From NCBI GenBank assembly GCA_030632545.1, contig DAOVUO010000241.1, forward strand, positions 1 to 5,199: 5,199 nt of DNA, written 5' to 3'. Position numbers and translations under genes: made by a program. This DNA comes from Bacteroidales bacterium. Lineage in GTDB: Bacteria; Bacteroidota; Bacteroidia; Bacteroidales; DYOH01. The notes beneath the pieces were generated by a model. The model searched no databases. It was not told the origin of the DNA and saw only the letters and a program-made list of their open reading frames with translations. The stretch's first letter is position 1. Each line of letters starts with the position of its first letter. Shown one piece after another: positions 1 through 5,199 of the stretch.

Positions 1-5
1 TAACA

Positions 6-17
6 TGACATTTGTCA
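6..17. repeat. short inverted repeat upstream of cmk
   Basis: TGACA and TGTCA flank a two-base centre (TT). It could be an operator half-site pair or part of the 3' end of a gene to the left of the window; nothing in the sequence decides between these. It lies about 100 bases upstream of the predicted cmk promoter, and a repeat this short can occur by chance in AT-rich DNA. The rest of 18-114 is AT-rich with T and A runs and shows no gene. Confidence 0.2.
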
Positions 18-114
18 ATATATACTTGAAATGGTTTTTTTTACCCGATTGTATATTTAAATCGATTGCAATATGTTTTTTTTAAAAATCATTTTAAAAA
101 ACACTTAAAAAACC

Positions 115-144
115 TTGTATTGCATTATCACTTGATTAAATTTG
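115..144 (+). promoter_or_regulatory. Bacteroidota-type promoter for cmk
   Basis: A TTG at 115-117 is followed after exactly 19 bases by TAAATTTG at 137-144. This matches the Bacteroidota housekeeping sigma pattern of a TTG/TTTG -33 element and a TAnnTTTG -7 element about 19-21 bases apart. Transcription should start near 149-152, leaving a leader of only about 10 bases before the ATG at 161. The short leader fits a phylum that largely does without Shine-Dalgarno pairing. The match is by eye and the start point is inferred. Confidence 0.6.
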
Positions 145-160
145 CGTAAATTTTGAGTTG

Positions 161-856
161 ATGTATATACCTGAAAAATTTATAATTGCTGTTGATGGAT
201 ATTCTTCATGTGTCAAAAGTACACTTGCAAAGGGATTGGCAAAAGAGCTTGGCTTTATTTATATAGATACTGGTGCAATGTATCGTGCAGTTACATTATT
301 TGCTTTAGATAATGACGTTTTTGGAGCTGATGATCAGATTAACGAGAATTTGTTAAGAAGCATGATTGATGATATAAAAATAGAGTTTAAAATTAATGCA
401 GAACAGCGTGATACTATCTTAAATGGTGAAATAGTTTCTGGAAAAATTCGTAGTCCGCAGGTTTCTAATAGAGTAAGCCTAATTAGTAAGCTGAAATTTG
501 TTAGAAAACGATTAGTAGCACTACAGCGAGAAATGGGTGACGCTGGAAGAGTAATTCTTGATGGACGTGATATTGGAACAGTTGTTTTTCCTAAGGCTGA
601 TTTGAAAATTTTTATGACAGCTTCTATTGAGGTAAGAACAAATAGGAGGTGGAAAGAAATGAAGCTTAAATATCCAAATGTTACTTTTGATGAAGTAAAG
701 GAAAATCTTACAGAAAGGGATAGAATGGATACGACTCGTAAGGAAAGTCCTTTGAAAAGGGCAGAAGACGCAAAATTGATTGATAATTCAGAATTAGATA
801 GAAAGCAGCAATTGCAGGTAGCTATAGATTTAGTGGAAAAAACAACTGAAATATAG
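161..856 (+). CDS. cmk: Cytidylate (CMP) kinase with altered Walker A
   Basis: This cytoplasmic enzyme transfers phosphate from ATP to CMP or dCMP, giving the diphosphates needed for RNA, DNA and lipid precursors. The 231-residue length is normal for the family. Visible motifs in order: P-loop 12-21, DTGAMYR (36-42) in the CMP-binding region, GRDIGT (135-140) followed by VVFPKA, the Arg-rich lid RTNRRW (159-164), RDRMD (186-190), and SPL (196-198) leading to the AEDAKLID stretch (201-208). I chose the ATG at 161 over an in-frame TTG at 158 because ATG is the stronger start and sits correctly behind the promoter. The odd point is the P-loop: it reads DGYSSCVKST where the family has Gly before the Lys (GxxxxGKS/T), so residue 18 is Val. 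Everything else looks intact, so identity is secure but activity is not. From memory, cmk in Bacteroidota often sits near ispH and pfkA; here pfk genes follow but ispH does not. Confidence 0.95.
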   Translation: MYIPEKFIIAVDGYSSCVKSTLAKGLAKELGFIYIDTGAMYRAVTLFALDNDVFGADDQINENLLRSMIDDIKIEFKINAEQRDTILNGEIVSGKIRSPQVSNRVSLISKLKFVRKRLVALQREMGDAGRVILDGRDIGTVVFPKADLKIFMTASIEVRTNRRWKEMKLKYPNVTFDEVKENLTERDRMDTTRKESPLKRAEDAKLIDNSELDRKQQLQVAIDLVEKTTEI

Positions 857-955
857 AGTTTTATACATTGTTTTGGCTATAGTTTAGTTATTCTGTATTT
901 TTAAAATGTTTTTTATGATTAGCATAGGCATTTATGCCGAGGTATAGGATGTTTT

Positions 956-995
956 GATAATTATCGGCTTTTTAGCCAAAATTATCTTTTTTTTT
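956..995 (+). terminator. Intrinsic terminator downstream of cmk
   Basis: GATAATT (956-962) pairs with AATTATC (980-986). Inside it GGCT (966-969) pairs with AGCC (974-977) across a TTTT loop. Nine consecutive T follow at 987-995. A hairpin running straight into a T run is the standard rho-independent form. It lies 99 bases after the cmk stop, so cmk should be transcribed separately from the pfk genes. The small internal loop (ATC opposite AA) weakens the stem somewhat. Confidence 0.6.
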
Positions 996-1029
996 GCTAA
1001 AGCCTTAATGTTTTCAATATGAGTATGTT

Positions 1030-1049
1030 CCGCAGTAAAAATGCTGCGG
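1030..1049 (+). terminator. Second GC-rich hairpin, possible terminator or leader element
   Basis: CCGCAG (1030-1035) pairs with CTGCGG (1044-1049). The stem can grow by a U-G and an A-U pair to eight pairs with an AAAA loop, and it is followed by the T-rich TTATTTAGTTT. It is GC-rich in otherwise AT-rich intergenic DNA, which suggests a selected structure. It may back up the cmk terminator. If the pfk promoter lies upstream of it, it would instead sit in the pfk leader. The T tract is interrupted, so the terminator call is moderate. Confidence 0.4.
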
Positions 1050-1082
1050 TTATTTAGTTTATGAATACTTAAACCTTAACGA

Positions 1083-1114
1083 TTGTTTTTTTTAATTATA
1101 ATTTTTGTAAATTG
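1083..1114 (+). promoter_or_regulatory. Candidate promoter of the pfk operon
   Basis: TTG at 1083-1085 is followed after 22 bases by TAAATTG (1108-1114), one T short of TAnnTTTG. An overlapping alternative -7 element is the AATTTTTG at 1100-1107, which has no good -33 partner. Both are imperfect. A promoter somewhere between the hairpins and the ATG at 1129 is expected because cmk appears to be terminated upstream. The exact position is a guess. Confidence 0.25.
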
Positions 1115-1128
1115 ATTTAAAACTTTTT

Positions 1129-2322
1129 ATGTCAAAATTTGTTAAAACAATAGGAATACTTACAGGTGGGGGCGACGTTCCAGGATTAAATCCTGCTATA
1201 CGTGCTATTACAATTCGTGCTAAAAGAGAATCGTACAAGGTTATAGGAATCCGAAAAGGTTGGGCTGGTTTATTAAATATTGTTAGAGATACTTCGTTTG
1301 ATAATTCTGATAATTATGAAGTGCTTACGGAAAATAGAGTTAATAAGGCTGGACGAACTGGGGGCACATTTTTACATACATCACGAACAAAGCCAAGTAA
1401 AGTGCCTTTAAGTGATATTCCTACTCATTTAAAGGAAAAATATAAGGATGAAGTCAACGATTTGACGGAGGAGGTGCTACTTAATTTGGAGTTTTTAGGA
1501 ATAGATTATCTGATTCCAATTGGTGGTGATGATACTTTGAGTTATGCTGTACGTTTATATCAAGAAGGTGTGAAAATTGTTGCTATTCCTAAAACAATGG
1601 ATAATGATGTTCCTGGTACAGATTATTGTATTGGATTTAGCACATGTATTACTCGTACAATACAAATGACCAATGCATTAAGAACTAGCGCAGGTTCGCA
1701 TGAGCGTTTTATGGTACTTGAAGTTTTTGGCCGTTATGCAGGATTTACTGCAATGTTGCCAACTGCAGCAGGTGCTGCAAATAGGTGCGTAATTCCTGAA
1801 CATGAATTTGATATGGACTTATTAACTGAGTTATTGGTAGAAGATCGAGCACAAAATCCAAGTAAATATTCTGTTGTTTTGGTATCAGAAGGAGCAATGT
1901 TTAAAGGCGGTAGAATGGTTTTTGAGAATGATAAAAAAGATATGTACGGCCACATGAAATTAGGTGGCATAGGTGATTTAGTTTCTGCAAAGTTAAAGGA
2001 ATTGTCGCCAAAATACAATAAGGGTAAAGGAGTTAATGTTCTTAATCAAAAGTTGAGTTATCTTGTAAGGGGTGGTGATCCTGATTCCATAGACAGTATT
2101 GTTCCTATGGCTTATGGTAATTTGGCTTTAGATTTAATATTGACAGGTATACATGGGCGTTTGGTTGTTTTAAAAAACGGACGGTACGATAATGTACCAA
2201 TAGATGTGATAAATAGGTCTAAAAAAGTGGTAAGTGTAGTAAATCATTATAATACAGAGCGATTAAGACCATTTTATAAAAGCTTTGAAATGAAACCACT
2301 TTTTTTAATGACAAGTGAATGA
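1129..2322 (+). CDS. 6-phosphofructokinase, pyrophosphate-type signature
   Basis: A cytoplasmic PFK-family enzyme for fructose 6-phosphate to fructose 1,6-bisphosphate; its 397 residues exceed the roughly 320 of bacterial PfkA. Visible: glycine-rich loop GGGDVPGLNPAIR (13-25), GGDDT (132-136), catalytic PKTMDND (154-160, Asp158 as base), SHER (190-193), EVFGR (198-202), PE (223-224) and YLVRGGDPD (311-319). Extra length includes a segment around 87-118 before the GGDDT strand and a longer C-terminus. Asp135 and Lys155 replace the two glycines (E. coli 104 and 124) that favour ATP, and this pair is the known mark of PPi-dependent, reversible PFKs. Donor choice is therefore inferred from motifs. 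By eye, several sugar-phosphate contacts differ from E. coli: Phe for Met169, Tyr for His249, and no Arg at the 243 position. The start at 1129 places the first strand right at the N-terminus, as in relatives. The gene is followed after 22 bases by a second pfk. PFK-family membership is secure; donor and exact substrate are not. Confidence 0.9.
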   Translation: MSKFVKTIGILTGGGDVPGLNPAIRAITIRAKRESYKVIGIRKGWAGLLNIVRDTSFDNSDNYEVLTENRVNKAGRTGGTFLHTSRTKPSKVPLSDIPTHLKEKYKDEVNDLTEEVLLNLEFLGIDYLIPIGGDDTLSYAVRLYQEGVKIVAIPKTMDNDVPGTDYCIGFSTCITRTIQMTNALRTSAGSHERFMVLEVFGRYAGFTAMLPTAAGAANRCVIPEHEFDMDLLTELLVEDRAQNPSKYSVVLVSEGAMFKGGRMVFENDKKDMYGHMKLGGIGDLVSAKLKELSPKYNKGKGVNVLNQKLSYLVRGGDPDSIDSIVPMAYGNLALDLILTGIHGRLVVLKNGRYDNVPIDVINRSKKVVSVVNHYNTERLRPFYKSFEMKPLFLMTSE

Positions 2323-2344
2323 TGAAATAAAAATAAGTTGAATT

Positions 2345-3325
2345 ATGTCTAATATTAGAAAAATTGGAGTTTTAACATCAGGTGGTGATTCTCCAGGAAT
2401 GAATGCTGCTATAAGAGCAGTGGTACGCGCTGGAATTGCTAGTGGAAGTGAAGTTGTTGGAATTCGACATGGGTATAAAGGAATAATATACGGATGGATG
2501 AAGCAACTGAAATCGAAAGATGTTAGAAATATTATCCATAGAGGCGGAACTATTTTAAAAACCGCAAGGTGTGAGGAGTTTAGGACTTCTGAAGGTCGTG
2601 AAAAAGCATACGAGCAGTTAGTGCTTAATCAAATAGATGCTTTAGTAGTAATAGGTGGTGATGGTTCTTTTACAGGTGCAGGAATTTTTTCAAAAGAGTT
2701 TGATATACCATGTATTGGGATTCCAGGAACAATTGACAACGATATCTATGGTACTGATTTTACAATTGGTTTTGATACGGCTTTAAATACTGTAGTTGAG
2801 GCTATTGATAGGATTAAAGACACTGCAAGCTCTCATGACAGAATGTTTTTTGTTGAAGTAATGGGACGTGGTGCGGGTTTTTTAGCATTACAAAGTGGTA
2901 TTGCAACTGGTGCTGAAGCTATTCTTATTCCTGAAGAACAGGGGCAGGAAGAAAAACTAAGAGCCTATTTGGAAGAAGGTAATAAGCGTAAAAAAGCCTC
3001 GAATATTATTCTTGTAGCCGAAGGTAATAATATTGGTGGTGCACAAGAAATTGCTAAAAGAATGGCTGACGAATTTAAAGATTATAATATTAGGGTAAAT
3101 GTATTGGGGCACATGCAAAGAGGTGGCTCACCATCAGCTTTTGATAGATTTTTGGCTAGTCGTCTTGGTACAGCTTCTGTGGAAGCTTTAATGGATAATC
3201 AGCGAAGTGTTATGGTTGGTTGGCAAAATCATGATGTTGTGTTAATGCCTTTTAATAAAACAATTAAAGGAACTCGAAATATTAATAAAAAATTGTTGGA
3301 AGTTGCAGATATATTGAATACTTAA
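2345..3325 (+). CDS. pfkA: ATP-dependent 6-phosphofructokinase
   Basis: Classical bacterial PfkA of glycolysis, using ATP to phosphorylate fructose 6-phosphate irreversibly in the cytoplasm; normally an allosteric homotetramer. The 326 residues match the family. Motifs in order: TSGGDSPGMNAAIR (11-24), RGGT (66-69), ATP-site GGDGS (104-108), catalytic PGTIDND (127-133, Asp131 as base), SSHDR (162-166), EVMGR (171-175), PEE (196-198), and GHMQRGG (255-261), which supplies sugar-phosphate contacts. Gly107 and Gly128 are the ATP-type residues. Arg24 and Arg28, corresponding to E. coli effector-site Arg21 and Arg25, are present, and a basic KRKK cluster (214-217) lies where E. coli has effector-site lysines, so ADP/PEP-type control is plausible. 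The ATG at 2345 lies 22 bases after the preceding pfk stop in an A-rich gap with no terminator, which supports co-transcription. Nothing looks damaged. Confidence 0.96.
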   Translation: MSNIRKIGVLTSGGDSPGMNAAIRAVVRAGIASGSEVVGIRHGYKGIIYGWMKQLKSKDVRNIIHRGGTILKTARCEEFRTSEGREKAYEQLVLNQIDALVVIGGDGSFTGAGIFSKEFDIPCIGIPGTIDNDIYGTDFTIGFDTALNTVVEAIDRIKDTASSHDRMFFVEVMGRGAGFLALQSGIATGAEAILIPEEQGQEEKLRAYLEEGNKRKKASNIILVAEGNNIGGAQEIAKRMADEFKDYNIRVNVLGHMQRGGSPSAFDRFLASRLGTASVEALMDNQRSVMVGWQNHDVVLMPFNKTIKGTRNINKKLLEVADILNT

Positions 3326-3361
3326 AGCAATAATTTTTATTTTGTTATTGAGCCGAGATTT

Positions 3362-3394
3362 ATACCGAACCGTTACATGTAAACGGTTCGGTAT
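3362..3394. terminator. Perfect 13-bp inverted repeat after the pfk operon
   Basis: ATACCGAACCGTT (3362-3374) and AACGGTTCGGTAT (3382-3394) are perfect reverse complements around a 7-base loop, 36 bases after the pfkA stop. The position suggests the operon terminator or a stabilising 3' hairpin. The following bases (TGTTTAATT) are only moderately T-rich, so it is not a textbook rho-independent signal. An alternative is an operator or leader hairpin for the next gene, whose start is 45 bases downstream. A weak promoter-like pair (TTG at 3314-3316, 20 bases, TTATTTTG at 3337-3344) would place the hairpin in that gene's leader. Confidence 0.5.
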
Positions 3395-3439
3395 TGTTTA
3401 ATTCCGAAAAAATCGGGTATACTATCAATTTTTTTGATT

Positions 3440-3733
3440 ATGGAAATGACAGCAATAGAAGCTTTAGGATGGTTTGGAAATATTATTTTGAGTATTGGAG
3501 TTATTCCACAAGTATATCAAACATGGAAAACTAGAGATGTTTCAAGTTTTAACTGGCCATTTCTGCTCATGTGGGCTTTTGGTGTTTTATTTACCTTTAT
3601 TTATATCGCTTATGGTGATATTGAAAAAGGTGAATACCAGTGGCCATTATGGCTTAATTATTTAGTGAATATTTTTGCTACTTTTTATTTAGTTTTTGCA
3701 AAGTTTTTATTCGGAAAAAAAACACTTACTTAG
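3440..3733 (+). CDS. SemiSWEET / PQ-loop family sugar transporter
   Basis: A 97-residue inner-membrane protein made of a single three-helix bundle. SemiSWEETs of this size dimerise to form a pore and pass sugars down their gradient. Helices by hydrophobicity: about 7-26, 38-59 and 68-90. The PQ motif is at residues 23-24 (IPQVYQTWKT), at the end of helix 1, followed by the cytoplasmic-type KTRDVSSF loop, as in the family. Asn73 and Asn77 in helix 3 (WLNYLVN) lie where SemiSWEETs have a sugar-facing Asn. I start at the ATG at 3440; ATG at 3446 is nearly as likely and an in-frame TTG at 3434 is less so. It follows the pfk pair after 114 bases that contain a strong hairpin, so shared transcription is uncertain. 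Its tail overlaps the convergent FAD gene by 8 bases. The family call is good; the sugar is unknown. Confidence 0.85.
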   Translation: MEMTAIEALGWFGNIILSIGVIPQVYQTWKTRDVSSFNWPFLLMWAFGVLFTFIYIAYGDIEKGEYQWPLWLNYLVNIFATFYLVFAKFLFGKKTLT

Positions 3734-5199
3734 GCTTATGAATTAATTGGCTTAAATAGCGTTCAACAGCAATAGCTGATTTTTCACCATCCATTGCAGA
3801 AGATATAATTCCACCAGCAAAACCAGAGCCTTCACCGCAAGGGAAAATTCCTTCAATTTGTGGATGCATAAAAGTTTCGTGGTCACGTGGAATTTTTACA
3901 GGGCTCGATGTGCGAGATTCTACACCAACAACAATTGCTTCTTTACTTAAATAACCACGCATTTTTTTGTCGAATTGTTTAAATCCCTCTCTTAAGCGAT
4001 TGCTAATAATGTCGGGCAGCCAAAAATGAATTGGCGAACTTATAATGCCAGGTATATATGAAGTTGGTGGTAAACCCTGTGAGATTTTACCATTTACAAA
4101 GTCTGTTAATCGTTGAGCAGGAGCTATCTGCCCCTCGCCACCATTGATGTACGCAAGTTTTTCTAATTGCTGCTGATATTTTAATCCTGCAAGAGGGCCA
4201 AATTGTTCGTACTCTTTAAAATCTTTCATTTTTAACTCAACCACCATGCCCGAATTGGCAAAAGGCGAGTTTCTATGCGATGGTGACATCCCATTAACTA
4301 CGGTTTCATTTTCTTCAGTAGCAGCAGGAACAATAAATCCACCTGGGCACATACAAAAAGAATATACGCCTCTATTATCAACTTGCTTTACTAAGCTGTA
4401 GCTAGCAGATGGTAAATATTCGCTACGAATACTACAATTATATTGAATGGAGTCGATTGCCGCCTGAGGGTGTTCAACGCGAAGTCCCATTGCAAAAGGC
4501 TTAGCTTCAATTTTTATCCCTTTAGAATGCAGTAATTCGTAAATATCACGAGCTGAATGTCCAGTAGCTAAAATTACGGCTTGAGCTAAAATCTTATCAC
4601 CATTTTGATTTATAATGCCTTTAATTTTATTGTTTTCAATAATAAAATCTGTTATTTTATTATTGAAATGAAATTCTCCTCCCGCTTGGATAATTGTTTC
4701 TCTTATTCGCTTAATTATACTTGGTAATTTATCTGTACCTATGTGTGGATGTGCATCATATAATATATTTTTCTTAGCACCATGTTGTTGTAATATTGAT
4801 AATATACGAATCAAACTACCACGTTTTTTAGAACGAGTGAATAACTTTCCATCAGAAAAAGTACCTGCACCACCTTCGCCAAAGCTGTAATTTGATTCCG
4901 AATTTATTTTTCTAGTTCGATTAATTTGAGCTATATCTTTTTTTCGTTGACTAACATCTGCACCACGTTCAAAAATTATAGGTTTGAGTCCAAGTTCAAT
5001 TAGTTGTATTGCAGCAAATATTCCGGCAGGACCTGAGCCCACAACTATAACTTCTTTTGCATTTGAAACATTTTTTAAATGCAATTCAAATTCATTGTCT
5101 ACAGACGGTTGCTCATCCCAAAACACATCAAAATTCATTTGGACTTTAATTTTGCGATGACGAGCATCAATAGATTTTTTACGAATTATTATGGCAGAA
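3726..5199 (-). CDS. FAD-dependent oxidoreductase, COG2509 type (5' end cut off)
   Basis: This is a predicted cytoplasmic flavoprotein of the poorly characterised COG2509 dehydrogenase family; substrate and partner are unknown. The Rossmann dinucleotide motif VGSGPAG is encoded near 5022-5042, with the ribose-binding Glu at the end of the second strand (FERGAD). Family hallmarks follow: SFGEGGAGTFSDGKL, ATGHSARD, the CMCPGG segment, the GVESRTSSP motif, and the C-terminal FAD motif CGEGSGFAGGIISSAMDG. The frame is open through the ATG at 5138 to the window edge. The 20 codons upstream include KKSIDARHRKIKV, which resembles the family's conserved N-terminal segment, so the true start lies beyond 5199 and 490 residues are visible. 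From recalled homologues of about 515-530 residues, a few dozen are probably missing. The stop at 3726-3728 overlaps the convergent SemiSWEET gene. Family assignment is firm; the function is not known. Confidence 0.92.
   Translation of the reverse strand, partial: SAIIIRKKSIDARHRKIKVQMNFDVFWDEQPSVDNEFELHLKNVSNAKEVIVVGSGPAGIFAAIQLIELGLKPIIFERGADVSQRKKDIAQINRTRKINSESNYSFGEGGAGTFSDGKLFTRSKKRGSLIRILSILQQHGAKKNILYDAHPHIGTDKLPSIIKRIRETIIQAGGEFHFNNKITDFIIENNKIKGIINQNGDKILAQAVILATGHSARDIYELLHSKGIKIEAKPFAMGLRVEHPQAAIDSIQYNCSIRSEYLPSASYSLVKQVDNRGVYSFCMCPGGFIVPAATEENETVVNGMSPSHRNSPFANSGMVVELKMKDFKEYEQFGPLAGLKYQQQLEKLAYINGGEGQIAPAQRLTDFVNGKISQGLPPTSYIPGIISSPIHFWLPDIISNRLREGFKQFDKKMRGYLSKEAIVVGVESRTSSPVKIPRDHETFMHPQIEGIFPCGEGSGFAGGIISSAMDGEKSAIAVERYLSQLIHKPK

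Noticed and set aside
46..68. CGATTG repeated 17 bases apart upstream of cmk (46-51 and 63-68)
   Set aside because: Two six-base copies in AT-rich DNA are not enough to claim an operator or repeat element.
158..160. TTG start for cmk, one codon before the ATG
   Set aside because: The ATG at 161 is the better start codon and fits the promoter and leader; the TTG would add only one residue.
158..856. cmk as a pseudogene because of the P-loop change
   Set aside because: Only one codon is altered; length, frame and all other motifs are intact, so it is kept as a CDS with a flagged residue.
1734..2018. A 94-codon open frame on the minus strand inside the first pfk gene
   Set aside because: It lies wholly antisense to strongly conserved PFK sequence, has no recognisable domain or start context, and its composition is what a shadow frame would give.
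3434..3436. TTG start for the SemiSWEET gene
   Set aside because: The ATG at 3440 is two codons downstream and no Shine-Dalgarno sequence supports the TTG; the transmembrane topology is unchanged.
5136..5138. ATG at 5138 as the start of the FAD oxidoreductase
   Set aside because: The open frame upstream encodes a segment resembling the family's N-terminal region, so this Met is internal.
1..5199. tRNA, rRNA, CRISPR array, insertion sequence or prophage remnant
   Set aside because: No cloverleaf, spaced repeats, transposase or integrase sequence or terminal inverted repeats with target duplication were seen on either strand.

Overview
The window reads as ordinary chromosomal DNA from an AT-rich member of the Bacteroidota, probably the order Bacteroidales or a relative. 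Three things point there. The cytidylate kinase P-loop has the Bacteroidota form beginning DGYSSC. A promoter with the Bacteroidota pattern (TTG, 19 bases, TAAATTTG) lies before the first gene. None of the four visible start codons has a clear Shine-Dalgarno sequence. I cannot name the genus. I see no mobile element, tRNA, rRNA, CRISPR array or obvious defence or biosynthetic system.

Layout, left to right. Bases 1-157 are non-coding and hold the cmk promoter. Bases 161-856 (+) encode cytidylate kinase. Bases 857-1128 form a 272-base intergenic stretch with a good intrinsic terminator (956-995), a second GC-rich hairpin (1030-1049) and an uncertain promoter. Bases 1129-2322 and 2345-3325 (+) encode two tandem, distantly related 6-phosphofructokinases 22 bases apart, very likely one operon. 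A perfect 13-bp inverted repeat (3362-3394) follows them. Bases 3440-3733 (+) encode a three-helix SemiSWEET/PQ-loop sugar transporter. Convergent to it, and overlapping its last 8 bases, a COG2509-type FAD-dependent oxidoreductase runs leftward from beyond the right edge to 3726. Its reading frame stays open to the edge, so the ATG at 5138 is internal and the gene is cut by the window.

Functionally the centre of the window is sugar handling. The two PFKs carry opposite phosphoryl-donor signatures. The upstream one has GGDDT and PKTMDND, the pyrophosphate type; the downstream one has GGDGS and PGTIDND, the ATP type. Together they could run the fructose-6-phosphate step either irreversibly with ATP or reversibly with PPi. 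The SemiSWEET may move sugar across the inner membrane, but it sits beyond a probable terminator and need not be co-regulated. The cytidylate kinase and the FAD protein are housekeeping neighbours with no evident link.

Most worth a second look: a Gly-to-Val change in the otherwise invariant Walker A glycine of cytidylate kinase (codon 212-214), the PPi/ATP PFK pair, and the unusual fructose-6-phosphate site of the first PFK. I did not find a new kind of system here.
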